The translations under genes and the position numbers were made by a program. Below, in pieces: positions 1 to 10,205 of a stretch of DNA of 64,000 nt. Location: the NCBI RefSeq assembly GCF_928391935.1, contig NZ_CAKMTD010000007.1, positions 40,909-104,908 on the forward strand, written 5' to 3'. Below the pieces are notes generated by a model. It was not told the DNA's origin. It searched no databases and worked only from the letters and a program-made list of their open reading frames with translations. Numbering within the stretch: the stretch's first letter is position 1; the number at the start of each line of letters is the position of its first letter. Source of the stretch: Rothia nasimurium (GTDB lineage: Bacteria > Actinomycetota > Actinomycetes > Actinomycetales > Micrococcaceae).

Positions 1-543
1 GAAGGCGTTACCGAGCACTACGAAGGCGGTTTTTCGCCCCACGCCGGGGAGTTTGACGAGGTCCTCTAGGGTGCCGGGCACCTGCCCGCGGTGGTCTGCT
101 ACCAGCTGGGCTGCCAGATTCACGATCGCTTTGGCCTTGGAGCGGTAGAAGCCCAGGGGCCGCACGATGTCTTCTACGTCTTCGATCCGGGCGGACGCCA
201 GTGCCGCTGCGTCGGGGTAGCGGGTGAAGAGTTCGGGGGTGGTGGCGTTGACGCGGACGTCGGTGGTTTGGGCTGAGAGGACGGTGGCTACCAGGAGCTC
301 AAAGGGGTTGTCGAAGTCGAGTTCGGCAACCGCGTAGGGGTAGGTGTCGGCGAGGATCCGGTTGATTTTGCGGGCGCGACGGGTGAGGGCTAGGGGGCTT
401 TCTGTCTCGCCGCGTGCTGCCGCGCGAGCGTGTTTTCGGGCGGACGCTCGTGCCTTGGGTTCGGGTACAGAGCGGGTTTCGAGCTGGGCTAGCTCGCCGG
501 GGGTGAGGGGCTCATGCTGATAGGACGTGGTGTGGGTGGGCAT
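1..543 (-). CDS. nth: Endonuclease III (DNA glycosylase/AP lyase), C-terminally cut by the window
   Basis: Base-excision-repair glycosylase that removes oxidised pyrimidines and nicks the abasic site. Only the first 181 residues are present; the second catalytic Asp and the [4Fe-4S] cysteines lie beyond base 1. A basic Ala/Arg-rich extension of about 50 residues, usual in actinobacterial Nth, precedes the fold. The conserved helix LLVATVLSAQTTDVRVN (about 83-99) and the helix-hairpin-helix LPGVGRKTA (165-173), whose Lys171 is the expected Schiff-base nucleophile, identify the family. ATG at 543 is the first plausible start; no good Shine-Dalgarno is visible. The gene is read away from the cassette that starts at 747. 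Confidence 0.93.
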   Translation of the reverse strand, partial: MPTHTTSYQHEPLTPGELAQLETRSVPEPKARASARKHARAAARGETESPLALTRRARKINRILADTYPYAVAELDFDNPFELLVATVLSAQTTDVRVNATTPELFTRYPDAAALASARIEDVEDIVRPLGFYRSKAKAIVNLAAQLVADHRGQVPGTLEDLVKLPGVGRKTAFVVLGNAF

Positions 544-639
544 ACATCAATGTTATCGGGTTACCTTGCTTGAGTTTCTGCTGGTGTTGAGCCTTCTGCC
601 TCGCCTGGAAGATTTAGTAAAAAATCTGCAAAAAGTGAC

Positions 640-669
640 TTGACACACTTTGGGATTGTGGGTGACAAT
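640..669 (+). promoter_or_regulatory. Sigma-70-type promoter of the crystallin/exporter cassette
   Basis: A perfect -35 TTGACA (640-645) is followed after 18 bp by GACAAT (664-669, 4/6 match to the -10 consensus). The transcript would start near 676 and give a leader of about 70 nt before the ATG at 747. No other good promoter is seen before 5108, so the four genes 747-5071 may share it. Nothing else is recognisable between 544 and 746. Confidence 0.6.
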
Positions 670-746
670 AGACACATCAGCCGCAAGGTTGAACCCACCC
701 TTGACTCCAAGGGACATAACTTAAGACTCTAACAAGGAGCAAAGCC

Positions 747-1085
747 ATGAAAGTAACGAAGCTTTTGTCCACCGCTCTGGCAACCGGAGCACTCATTTTA
801 GGGGCAACTTCCCCCACACATGCTGCTACCCTCTATGACCATATCAATTTTAATCAAAATCTAGGAACTTGGAATGGCGGAACCACCTATGTTGGGGATA
901 ACGCCAATGACCGGGCTTCCTCAATTACGGTGAATGGTCGAAAAACCAGGATTTACGCAGACCTCAATCATAAGGGTCCTAGCTATCTTCTACAGGCAGA
1001 TCACAATGACTTGACCTCATTAGCTGAAGGTCTAGCTTGGTGGCAAAACTGGAGCGACAGAATTTCTTCATTTAGTAAAGAATAA
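747..1085 (+). CDS. Small secreted beta/gamma-crystallin-like protein (peptidase inhibitor I36-like)
   Basis: 112 residues. A Sec signal peptide (KVTKLL, hydrophobic core, predicted cleavage after THA at about 26) leaves a mature domain of about 86 residues. The mature part carries two motifs of the (N/D)-(N/D)-x-x-S-S type that bind calcium in beta/gamma-crystallin folds: NDRASS (about 53-58) and SDRISS near the C-terminus. Each follows a tyrosine/tryptophan-rich strand (LYDHINF, IYADLNHKG). This architecture is shared with the small secreted metalloprotease inhibitors of family I36. There are no cysteines in the mature domain. AAGGAG at 734-739 fixes the start. It heads a cassette with a lipoprotein, an adaptor and an ABC exporter. 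Inhibitor, toxin and calcium-binding structural protein all remain possible. Confidence 0.65.
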   Translation: MKVTKLLSTALATGALILGATSPTHAATLYDHINFNQNLGTWNGGTTYVGDNANDRASSITVNGRKTRIYADLNHKGPSYLLQADHNDLTSLAEGLAWWQNWSDRISSFSKE

Positions 1086-1151
1086 GAAAATAATACCAAC
1101 GATCTGCCCCTAGCCACAGGGGCAGATCCCCCCCTACTCAGGAGATAGACA

Positions 1152-1970
1152 ATGAAGCAGATATTCAGCATTTTTCTGATTGCCCCCATAGCTCTTCTCA
1201 CCTCCTGCGGTTCAACAGCTCAACAAGATACCAGTGCTACAGCGACCCTGGACTACGAAAATAATGTAATTATCAAACCCCTTGATGAATACAGTGAAAC
1301 AAGCTACTCGGGCCGAATCTACAACCGCTTAATCGACACAATGTACACCCAATGCTTGGCTCAAAAGGGAATAACATATAACCCCGGAGAACTTACCACC
1401 CCCATCGGCTCAAGAGAATATGGGTTCTGGAACACAACCTATATCAAACAATACGGATATTCCATTTTTGAACCCTATTCAGGAGAAACAACTCTTACCG
1501 ATCAAGAGCACAAAGAATTAGAAGCCTGCTACGAAGAAAAAACTGAAATAAAGGAACTTCACCAATATCTCCAAACGGTTTCCGCAAACACTTCCTTACC
1601 AGAGAAACTACGCACAGAAGCGCGAAGTCATGCCATTCGAAACCCCGCCTGGCAAAAGGCCCGAGAGCAGTGGTGGCAATGCCTAGAAAACAACGGATTG
1701 ACCCCACGCACCGGTGACGAAGAATGGGGCACTAAACAGGAGATGGAAGTAGACACCTCATCAGACGCTGGCAAGCAAGAAGCTGTCCGTATCGCCCTCA
1801 CAGAGGCTAACTGCTCCCAAGAAACTGGCCTCGCCCAGACCCTCGCTGACCTCGAAGCCTCCTACCAGGCACCCCTCATCAAAGAGAACCAGGCAGCCCT
1901 CAACGAAGCCAAAATCGCCATTCAACAATTCACCCAAGACATCGAACAGCGATACCAGGCCACCCAGTAA
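1152..1970 (+). CDS. Putative lipoprotein of unknown function
   Basis: 272 residues. The N-terminus is a lipoprotein signal peptide with lipobox LLTSC (Cys about 19), so the protein should be anchored to the outer face of the membrane. The remainder is hydrophilic, rich in Glu, Gln and Thr, and predicted mostly helical, with a Gln/Glu-rich helical C-terminus (about 230-270). Two further Cys-containing segments (TQCLAQKG, WWQCLENNG) could form a disulfide. I recognise no family. CAGGAGATA just upstream (about 1138-1146) gives a good ribosome-binding site. Base composition is poorer in GC than the adaptor and ABC genes that follow, hinting at a different origin for the first two genes. Likely a substrate-handling or immunity component of the cassette, which is inference. 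Confidence 0.6.
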   Translation: MKQIFSIFLIAPIALLTSCGSTAQQDTSATATLDYENNVIIKPLDEYSETSYSGRIYNRLIDTMYTQCLAQKGITYNPGELTTPIGSREYGFWNTTYIKQYGYSIFEPYSGETTLTDQEHKELEACYEEKTEIKELHQYLQTVSANTSLPEKLRTEARSHAIRNPAWQKAREQWWQCLENNGLTPRTGDEEWGTKQEMEVDTSSDAGKQEAVRIALTEANCSQETGLAQTLADLEASYQAPLIKENQAALNEAKIAIQQFTQDIEQRYQATQ

Positions 1971-2009
1971 AACCACCCCTACCCCAATAATTTAATGAGA
2001 GAGGCTACC

Positions 2010-3083
2010 ATGACCAGCCCCAAAGACACAGGCACCACCAGACGACCCCTGGCATTCGCCGTCCTTGGGGCCCTGGTCCTCCTCGCCCTCGCCTTCGCTT
2101 TTATAGCAGGAACCCGCTACGCCCCCACCGGGCCCACACCCCAAGAACAAGCCCAAGCGCACGTCGACGTCTGGGGCACCGTAGAAATCCGCCCCGTCAA
2201 CAGCGCCCTCACCTACTCCGGAACAGCCCACGCCGGGGCAACCACCCCCATCAGAATCACCGCCCCCACAGACCCCGTCCTCGTCCACCAAGTAAAACAC
2301 CCCGGCGACACCGTAGCCCCCGGCGACCTCATCGGAATCGTCGGCGGAGAAGGAATCTACGCCCTCAACGGCCCCCTCCCCCTCTACCGGCCCCTCACCC
2401 TCGGAGACACCGGCCACGACGTCCTCGAACTCCAACGCGCCCTCACCGACATCGGCTACCCCACCAACACCGACGGCACCGTAACAAACACAACCCTCAC
2501 AGCCGTCAGCAACCTCCTCCGGAGCGAACTCACCGGAATCCCACCAGAGGGAATAGACACCATCAACCCAGCTCACTTCGCCATCCTGCCCCCAGGCCCC
2601 CGCACCGTCGCACAAGCAGCCACCACAGGCACCATCATCAGCGAAGAAACCCCCATCATCACCCTGCACACCAGCGCCCCCTACGCAGAATTCAACGCCC
2701 CACTCAGGGACCTCGAAACCCTCACCGCCCTCGACCACCTCACCGTCACCAGCTCCCTAGGAAGCACCCCAGCCCACATAGACCACATAGGCCAACTCAC
2801 CACAGGCCACGACGGAGCCTACCAAACCATCCGCCTCACACCAGAGAACACCGAAATCATCGTGCCAGACCAAACCCTGGCCATCGCAACAGCAGGAGAC
2901 ACCACACCGGTACTAGCCGTCCCCATCAGCGCAGTACGCCAGGACGGCACCACCACCTACCTCCTCACAGCCACAACAGACGGAACCCAAGAACGGGTAC
3001 CGATTGAGGTGCTCCGCACCGGAGAAGGCTACGCCGCAATCCAAGGAGACATCACAGAAGGTCAGAAAGTGCTCCTCTCATGA
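2010..3083 (+). CDS. Membrane-anchored adaptor with peptidoglycan-binding domain (HlyD/MacA-like)
   Basis: 357 residues. One N-terminal membrane segment (about 16-38) is followed by an extracytoplasmic part: a beta-rich stretch with the lipoyl/barrel-sandwich feature (VHQVKHPGDTVAPGDLIGIV), a PG_binding_1 helical repeat (TLGDTGHDVLELQRALTDIGY), a second beta segment and a C-terminal membrane-proximal barrel. This is the known layout of actinobacterial adaptors paired with MacB-like ABC transporters. I chose ATG 2010, which has GAGAGG 5 nt upstream (1999-2004), over the in-frame ATG at 1995, which has no ribosome-binding site. The stop overlaps the next start by 4 bp (ATGA at 3080), indicating translational coupling with the exporter. 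Confidence 0.8.
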   Translation: MTSPKDTGTTRRPLAFAVLGALVLLALAFAFIAGTRYAPTGPTPQEQAQAHVDVWGTVEIRPVNSALTYSGTAHAGATTPIRITAPTDPVLVHQVKHPGDTVAPGDLIGIVGGEGIYALNGPLPLYRPLTLGDTGHDVLELQRALTDIGYPTNTDGTVTNTTLTAVSNLLRSELTGIPPEGIDTINPAHFAILPPGPRTVAQAATTGTIISEETPIITLHTSAPYAEFNAPLRDLETLTALDHLTVTSSLGSTPAHIDHIGQLTTGHDGAYQTIRLTPENTEIIVPDQTLAIATAGDTTPVLAVPISAVRQDGTTTYLLTATTDGTQERVPIEVLRTGEGYAAIQGDITEGQKVLLS

Positions 3084-5071
3084 GAACACCTACCCCACTC
3101 ATCGAGCTCAAAGACATCACCCAAACCTTTCCCACAGCAGACCGACCCGTCCTCAACGCAGTCAACCTCACGGTCTACCCCGGAGACTACCTAGCCATCA
3201 TCGGCCCCTCCGGATCAGGTAAATCAACCCTGCTCAACATCCTAGGACTCCTGAGCAAGCCCACCAGCGGCACTTACCTCCTCAACGGCACATCCACCAC
3301 CCAGGCCAGTGAAAAAGAGCGAGACGCCCTCCGCAGAGAAACCATCGGTTTCATCTTTCAATCCTCCAATATGCTCTTGGACGAAACCGCCCTCACCAAC
3401 GCCTCCATGGGTTTACGGGTCCAAGGCAGCCCCCGAGGCGAGCGCCACTCAACAGCCCAAGCCACCCTAGCCACAGTCGGCCTGGCCCACCGCGCCAACA
3501 CCCCCACAAAGTACCTCTCCGGCGGTGAAAAACAACGCTGCGCCATTGCCCGCGCCGTCGCAGGGTCCCCCACCCTCATCCTCGCCGACGAACCCACCGG
3601 CAACCTTGACTCCGACAACACAGCCAAAGTCCTCCGCACCCTCGCAGAGCTCCACCAGGCCGGGCACACCATTATCATCATCACCCACGACCCAGCTATC
3701 GCAGCAGCCGCACCCCGGCGGGCCCACATCATCGACGGCTACCTCACCGAAGAGGCCCCACCGTCCCAGCCGGTCGCCGCCACCCCAGGGGTCAGCTCCC
3801 CTCCTACCGCCACCCCGTCCAGACCCCTCCTAAGCGACGACCTCATAGAATCTATCTCCGCCATCCTCGCCCGCCCCATCCGCTCCGCCCTACTGGCGCT
3901 CTCCTTCGCCCTGGGCGTCGGGGGCCTCATAGCCGCCCTAGGGCTCAGCGCCTCAGCCGCCTACCAGGTCAACCAAAGAATCCTGGGGTCTGAGCAGCAG
4001 AGCGTCCACGCCACCGTCCACAATGACGCCAACGTCCTCTCCAACTATCGGGTCGGCGAATCAGCCCAGGACTACGCCCAAGCCCTCTCCCAACTCGACT
4101 ACGTCACCAGCGTAGGTTTCCAAGCTATGATCGCACCGGCAGACGTCCGGATCACCCGCCTCAGCCCCCTCGACGCCGAACCCTCTACCGCCATCTCCCT
4201 CGTATCGGCCAGCACCACCAGGCTCGAACAGCTCAATGCCTCCATTCGGCCACGCCCAGCCCAGCACGTTCTCACCAGCATGAACAGGTCGCTTGAAGTA
4301 GCCAGCCCCGAAGAACGTGAACTCGCCACCTCTCTTGGGGCGGGCATTGCCACCCCCGGGGCAGCCAGGGCCCTAGGCTTCTACCAGGAAAGCACAGGAA
4401 CCGTCACAGAGGGGAGCGGTATATGGGTGGACGGGGTCTACCTCCCTATTGCTGGAATCGTAGACTTTGGCGACCAAGCACCAGAGCTCTCTAACGCCGT
4501 TCTCGTTCCCCCGGCCTTCCTGGCCGCAAACGGGCGGTACACCATGCTCTACACCATCAATACAGAACCCGGCTACACCAGGGCCGTCAATCAAGCAGTT
4601 CCATTCGTTCTAGCGCCCACGTCACCGGCAGATGTCAGTACAGAAACGCCCTCGAACCTGGCAGATCTCCGCGCCGAGGTGTCCTCAGATCTGGGGCTCT
4701 TCGTCGGTATCCTCTCGGGTATTTTGCTGGCTCTCGCTAGTCTGTCTGCGGGCACGGCCATGTACCTCTCAGTGCAGGCCCGTACCACCGAAATTGCCCT
4801 CCGCAGGGCAATTGGAGCTGGTAAAAGCCTGATCGCCAGACTCTTCATCTTTGAGGGCCTGGTGCTAGGAGTCATCGGTGGGTCCCTGGGAGCAGCAGCG
4901 GGTGTACTCACCACCCTGACCCTCGCCCAGGTCCAGGGGTGGCAGGCCATTTTGTCCCCGACCTACGCCCCTATTGGGGTGGTCCTCGGCGGTATCACTG
5001 GCCTGGTCAGCTCCCTCTACCCAGCTCTCGTCGCGAGCCGCAAGGACCCAGCAGAGGCAATGCGCAGTTAA
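3080..5071 (+). CDS. MacB-type ABC exporter, ATPase fused to FtsX-like permease
   Basis: 663 residues. The N-terminal nucleotide-binding domain (about 1-225) has Walker A GPSGSGKST, signature YLSGGEKQR, Walker B LILADEPTGNLD and a switch His (ITHD), of the LolD/MacB type. After a Pro-rich linker comes one membrane segment (about 268-290), a large extracytoplasmic domain (about 290-530) and three membrane segments of the FtsX fold, ending in the typical ALVASRKDPAEAMRS. Such mechanotransmission transporters use ATP to drive extracytoplasmic work or peptide export rather than classical transmembrane transport. ATPase and permease are commonly separate polypeptides; here they are fused as in MacB. 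It should act with the PG-binding adaptor it overlaps. Confidence 0.87.
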   Translation: MRTPTPLIELKDITQTFPTADRPVLNAVNLTVYPGDYLAIIGPSGSGKSTLLNILGLLSKPTSGTYLLNGTSTTQASEKERDALRRETIGFIFQSSNMLLDETALTNASMGLRVQGSPRGERHSTAQATLATVGLAHRANTPTKYLSGGEKQRCAIARAVAGSPTLILADEPTGNLDSDNTAKVLRTLAELHQAGHTIIIITHDPAIAAAAPRRAHIIDGYLTEEAPPSQPVAATPGVSSPPTATPSRPLLSDDLIESISAILARPIRSALLALSFALGVGGLIAALGLSASAAYQVNQRILGSEQQSVHATVHNDANVLSNYRVGESAQDYAQALSQLDYVTSVGFQAMIAPADVRITRLSPLDAEPSTAISLVSASTTRLEQLNASIRPRPAQHVLTSMNRSLEVASPEERELATSLGAGIATPGAARALGFYQESTGTVTEGSGIWVDGVYLPIAGIVDFGDQAPELSNAVLVPPAFLAANGRYTMLYTINTEPGYTRAVNQAVPFVLAPTSPADVSTETPSNLADLRAEVSSDLGLFVGILSGILLALASLSAGTAMYLSVQARTTEIALRRAIGAGKSLIARLFIFEGLVLGVIGGSLGAAAGVLTTLTLAQVQGWQAILSPTYAPIGVVLGGITGLVSSLYPALVASRKDPAEAMRS

Positions 5072-5107
5072 ACAACCTAGCGCCCTCGTAACACTCACCG
5101 TCACACA

Positions 5108-5137
5108 GTGACTTGTACTACGAATTTGAGCTAGTCT
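5108..5137 (+). promoter_or_regulatory. Promoter upstream of acs and its leader ORF
   Basis: GTGACT (5108-5113, 4/6 match to -35) and TAGTCT (5132-5137, 4/6 match to TATAAT) are 18 bp apart. Only five bases (AGGGA) separate the -10 from an ATG at 5143, so transcription should begin at or next to that ATG. The same close -10/ATG spacing is seen at several other genes in this window. Confidence 0.45.
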
Positions 5138-5142
5138 AGGGA

Positions 5143-5207
5143 ATGACAAGGCAGTGTGGCCTGCGTCTCTACAGGCCCCGCTTCTCCCTCCCACAGGAAG
5201 GCACACC

Positions 5208-5211
<4 letters not shown>
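5143..5211 (+). CDS. Candidate leaderless 22-residue leader ORF coupled to acs
   Basis: ATG at 5143 lies 5 bases after a -10 element and opens a 22-codon frame. Its TGA stop (5209-5211) overlaps the acs ATG (5208-5210) as ATGA. The peptide begins [13 protein letters not shown] and is basic, without a membrane segment. The ribosome-binding site of acs (AGGAAG, 5195-5200) lies inside the frame. The arrangement suggests that translation of the short ORF controls or couples acs translation. I see no codon run of a kind typical of amino-acid attenuators. Chance cannot be excluded for so short a frame. Confidence 0.35.
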
Positions 5212-7145
<1,934 letters not shown>

Positions 7146-7164
7146 GCCCCTCTAGCCCCCTCTC

Positions 7165-7229
7165 AGGACGCCCCCGGCCCCCTCCCCTGCCGTCTGGCAG
7201 GAAAGAGGGGGGCGGGGCGTCCTTTCTTT
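7165..7229 (+). terminator. Rho-independent terminator of acs
   Basis: Arms AGGACGCCCC (7165-7174) and GGGGCGTCCT (7214-7223) pair perfectly around an internal G/C-rich loop and are followed by TTCTTT. Confidence 0.8.
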
Positions 7230-7305
7230 AACTTTGGGTAAAGACTGCCTACCCGCCCCCAGCAAAAGCCGGGAGCTGGCGTGCGGGTATGAAAAACTAG
7301 AAGCT

Positions 7306-7761
7306 ATGGCAACACCACAGACTGCACCCCGGCACATCTCCGTGATTAACGGCCCCAACCTCAACCTGCTCGGCGTCCGCAAACCCGAAATCTACGGGCA
7401 CACTACCCTCGCCGACATCGAAGCCACCCTGCGGGCCCAAGCCGCCGAACTGGGCTACGAGATCAGCTTCATGCAGTCCAACCACGAGGGCGACCTCATC
7501 GACGCCATCCAGGCCGCCCGCACCGCGTCCGCCGGTATCATCATCAACCCGGCCGCCTACACCCACACCTCCGTCGCCCTGCACGACGCCCTGGAAGCAG
7601 CCGAACTGCCGGTCGTCGAAGTACACCTCTCCAACGTGCACAAGCGGGAGCCCTTCCGCCACCACTCCTACGTCTCCCCCCAGGCAACCGCCGTCATTGC
7701 CGGTGCGGGTGCCCAGGGCTACGAGCTAGCCCTCGCCTTCCTCGCCCGCCACCTGGACTAG
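7306..7761 (+). CDS. aroQ: 3-dehydroquinate dehydratase, type II
   Basis: Third step of the shikimate pathway: trans-dehydration of 3-dehydroquinate. 151 residues from ATG 7306, the usual size for the dodecameric type II enzyme. Motifs: [18 protein letters not shown] at the N-terminus with the catalytic Tyr in the lid loop, [30 protein letters not shown] with the substrate-binding Asn and catalytic-site residues, and [17 protein letters not shown] with the catalytic His. An upstream in-frame start at 7234 would add 24 residues unlike the family. The sequence before ATG 7306 has no Shine-Dalgarno but has AAAACT 7 bases upstream, so a leaderless mRNA is possible. No other aro gene is adjacent. 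Confidence 0.95.
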   Translation: MATPQTAPRHISVINGPNLNLLGVRKPEIYGHTTLADIEATLRAQAAELGYEISFMQSNHEGDLIDAIQAARTASAGIIINPAAYTHTSVALHDALEAAELPVVEVHLSNVHKREPFRHHSYVSPQATAVIAGAGAQGYELALAFLARHLD

Positions 7762-7843
7762 CCCAGAACAATGAGCACCCAGCCTCGGGCACAACTCACC
7801 CTCACCGACGCCGTCTATATCGGCACCCGGTTCATAGGGTAAG

Positions 7844-7879
7844 AAAAAGCAGGCCCAGCTTCGGAAAGCTGGGCCTGCT
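7844..7879 (-). terminator. Terminator of the MarP-like protease gene
   Basis: 14-bp perfect stem (7848-7861 with 7866-7879) and a four-base loop; read on the minus strand it ends in TTTTT. It lies 35 bp past the stop of the protease gene and also separates it from aroQ. Confidence 0.85.
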
Positions 7880-7913
7880 GTATACAGGGGGTTCTCACCC
7901 GGGCAGGGTCTGC

Positions 7914-9083
7914 CTAGGAGGAACACTGGCCGGTTGCAACAGCCGGGGAGGCCGCATTCACCGTATTGAGAGCCTCAATAATGGCTGAGGCCGGAATCGC
8001 ATAGCCAGTCTGGGTTTCAGTGGACTTAGCAAAAATCATGGCCATCACCTGACCGTCAGTGGTGAGGACGGGCCCGCCCGAGTTCCCCTGTTCCACGAGG
8101 GCCGCTAGCTGGTAGACCTCGCGGGAGGGGTTAGGCTGCCCGGTTTCAGCATTTATGGTCTGGGTGTAACCCAGGCCCTGCACAATGGCGGCCCGGTTAT
8201 CGAAGGGGCCACCGCCCGGGTAGCCCATAAAGGCCACCTCGCTTCCGGCAGGCACAGGGGCTGAATCCACCACGAGGCCGTCAAGGCCCAGGGTGGGGGC
8301 ACTCAGAATGGCGATGTCTTGTTCCTGGTCGTAGTAGACGACCTGGGCGGTGGCTGCCTCGCCGCCGCGTCCTAGGACGGAGGGGGTGCTCACCCCAGAG
8401 ACGACATGGGCGTTGGTGACCACCAGGCCCCCGCCCACCACGAAACCGGAGCCTTCAGACACGAAGTTACAGGCGGGAGCTGAGCCAATGATCTGCACAA
8501 CCGACTGGCTGGCGGCCTCAAGTTCCGGGGTGCTCAGGGGCTCGGTGGGGGCCTCCTGCTCGGGGTAGAGCAGCTGGGAAATCTCAGGGAGGCCGGTAGC
8601 CTGAACAATATCGCTACGGACCTGGGTGACGAGCTCCTGAGCCCCGGGCGGGGTGACCTTGAGCATCCAGGTAATAACCTTCGATTCAGCGGTGAGCGCC
8701 GTGACCGTTGGAATACCGAGGGGGCGGACAAGCAACACCACGGTAATAATCACCAGGGCGCTGAGGGCCAGGTTGAGGACGCCCCCAAGGAGGCGCTCCA
8801 TGCCGCGCAGGGGGGTGCGGTCGCTGGCCCGACGTAGGATACCGCCCAGGGTCATGCCGAGGGACTGCCCGATGACCAGGCAGGCCAGGACTGTTCCCAG
8901 ACCGGCCAGAAGGTGCCAATGAGCCCCCACCTGGCTAATCACCCAGGGGGTGGCATAGAGGGCTACGACTGCACCCAGAATAAATCCGGTGATCGTTCCC
9001 AGGGTGATAAAGAGCCCCTGCCTTAACCCAGCCAAAAAATATAGACCGATAACAACAATAATCAGCCAATCAAGAGGGGTCAT
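7914..9083 (-). CDS. MarP-like membrane serine protease (CvpA + trypsin-like)
   Basis: 389 residues. The N-terminal CvpA-type domain has four hydrophobic segments (about 4-120), then a linker and an extracytoplasmic chymotrypsin-fold protease (about 185-385). Catalytic triad visible: His226 (TNAHVV), Asp256 (QEQDIAIL), Ser335 (QGNSGGP). Cys205 and Cys387 match in position the disulfide that activates MarP of Mycobacterium tuberculosis. That protease supports acid and oxidative stress resistance through cell-wall hydrolase processing; the same role here is inferred by homology. Preceded by a 331-bp region shared with the divergent crp gene. Confidence 0.88.
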   Translation of the reverse strand: MTPLDWLIIVVIGLYFLAGLRQGLFITLGTITGFILGAVVALYATPWVISQVGAHWHLLAGLGTVLACLVIGQSLGMTLGGILRRASDRTPLRGMERLLGGVLNLALSALVIITVVLLVRPLGIPTVTALTAESKVITWMLKVTPPGAQELVTQVRSDIVQATGLPEISQLLYPEQEAPTEPLSTPELEAASQSVVQIIGSAPACNFVSEGSGFVVGGGLVVTNAHVVSGVSTPSVLGRGGEAATAQVVYYDQEQDIAILSAPTLGLDGLVVDSAPVPAGSEVAFMGYPGGGPFDNRAAIVQGLGYTQTINAETGQPNPSREVYQLAALVEQGNSGGPVLTTDGQVMAMIFAKSTETQTGYAIPASAIIEALNTVNAASPAVATGQCSS

Positions 9084-9414
9084 GCGTCTCCCTTACGGTT
9101 ATAAGAACGTGTATGGTCTGACCGCACTAAGAGGTCTAGACAACACCCACAGAATTATCAAAGATTACAGGGTGAACCTGAAAAAACCGGCGGAAAACCA
9201 CGAAAAATAAGGGAGAAACGGAGAGTAAGTGGCTAGTTTAGGTGTTCCTGAACGTGTTTTTCATGTAGGCTCATACTAGTTGAATAAGTCACAGAAAATA
9301 GTGTCGTGTGATGAACTAGGCAAGGGCTATGCTTAATAGTCTGCCTAGCCCGCTTATACAGGGTTTCATACGGGCTAATTTTTTCTAAACCCCTAAGTAG
9401 GAGCATAGAGAACC
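9084..9414. promoter_or_regulatory. Divergent regulatory region between the protease gene and crp
   Basis: 331 bp, AT-richer than its surroundings, with no gene seen. It contains TGGTCTGACCG (9114-9124), one base off the palindrome found at both lactate operons. A pair CTAGGCA (9316-9322) / TGCCTAG (9342-9348) forms a 7-bp inverted repeat with a 19-base gap upstream of crp. A half site TGTGA at 9307-9311 is not part of a full Crp/GlxR palindrome. AGGAG at 9399-9403 serves crp with an 11-base spacing. Confidence 0.4.
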
Positions 9415-10092
9415 ATGGATATTGAAGTACTACGTCGCGCCCCGCTGTTTGCTTCACTCGACGATGAAGCATTTGCAGCATTGACCGAAGACATCACCGA
9501 AGTAGACCTGTCCCGCGGCGCTACCCTCTTCTATGAGGGCGACCAGGGTGACCAGCTCTACTTCGTCATTTCAGGCAAGATGAAGCTGGGCCGCACCGCC
9601 TCTGACGGCCGTGAGAACCTGGTTGCCATCATGGGCCCCGGTGAAATCTTCGGTGAGATGGCCCTGTTCGACCCCTCACCCCGCTCCACCAGCGCAACCG
9701 CTGTGTCTGAGACCCGTCTGGCTGGTGTGAAGCACGAGTCCCTGCGTAAGGCTATGGAGAAGTCCCCCAACATCTCCGCTCAGGTTCTGCAGGCCCTGGC
9801 CCGCCGCCTGCGTCGCACCAACGAGAACCTGGCTGACCTGGTCTTCTCTGATGTTCCCGGTCGTGTTGCTAAGGCCCTGCTTGACCTGGCTGACCGTTTC
9901 GGCCGCCCCGCAACCGACGGTGTGCTGGTTGCCCACGAACTGACCCAGGAAGAACTGGCTCAGCTGGTTGGTGCTTCCCGTGAGACTGTGAACAAGGCTC
10001 TGGCCGAGTTCGTTTCCCGTGGCTGGATCCGTCTGGAGGCTCGCGCTGTGGTCATTCTTGACCTGCAGCGTCTGCGTCAGCGCTCCCGCTAA
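9415..10092 (+). CDS. Crp/Fnr-family cAMP-responsive regulator (GlxR type)
   Basis: 225 residues. Cyclic-nucleotide-binding beta-roll (about 1-120) with the phosphate-binding cassette GEIFGEMALFDPSPRSTSA, a long dimerisation helix (about 115-145) and a C-terminal winged helix with LTQEELAQLVGASRETVNKA, typical of Crp/GlxR. In actinobacteria this is a global regulator of carbon, acetate and respiratory genes, acting on TGTGA-N6-TCACA sites. None of the intergenic regions here holds a full consensus site. Codon use is strongly optimised, suggesting high expression. Confidence 0.92.
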   Translation: MDIEVLRRAPLFASLDDEAFAALTEDITEVDLSRGATLFYEGDQGDQLYFVISGKMKLGRTASDGRENLVAIMGPGEIFGEMALFDPSPRSTSATAVSETRLAGVKHESLRKAMEKSPNISAQVLQALARRLRRTNENLADLVFSDVPGRVAKALLDLADRFGRPATDGVLVAHELTQEELAQLVGASRETVNKALAEFVSRGWIRLEARAVVILDLQRLRQRSR

Positions 10093-10130
10093 GCCGGGCG
10101 CGGACGTCCGTACCTGCTTTCACAAGATCA

Positions 10131-10170
10131 AAAACCGGGTGGTCAGCTTGAGCTGACCACCCGGTTTTTT
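10131..10170 (+). terminator. Rho-independent terminator of crp
   Basis: Near-perfect long stem (AAAACCGGGTGGTCAGC with GCTGACCACCCGGTTTT) around a TTGA loop, ending in a T tract. Confidence 0.9.
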
Positions 10171-10205
10171 GTACCTACGCGGGGGCAGCGGGCGGACGCC
10201 GGTGG

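Noticed and set aside
1992..2738. Minus-strand Gly/Val-rich open frame of 248 codons opposite the adaptor gene.
   Set aside because: Extreme Gly/Asp/Val composition typical of the antisense of C-rich codons; no motif or start signal.
9305..9320. Crp/GlxR autoregulatory site upstream of crp.
   Set aside because: Only the TGTGA half is present; the matching TCACA half six bases later is missing.
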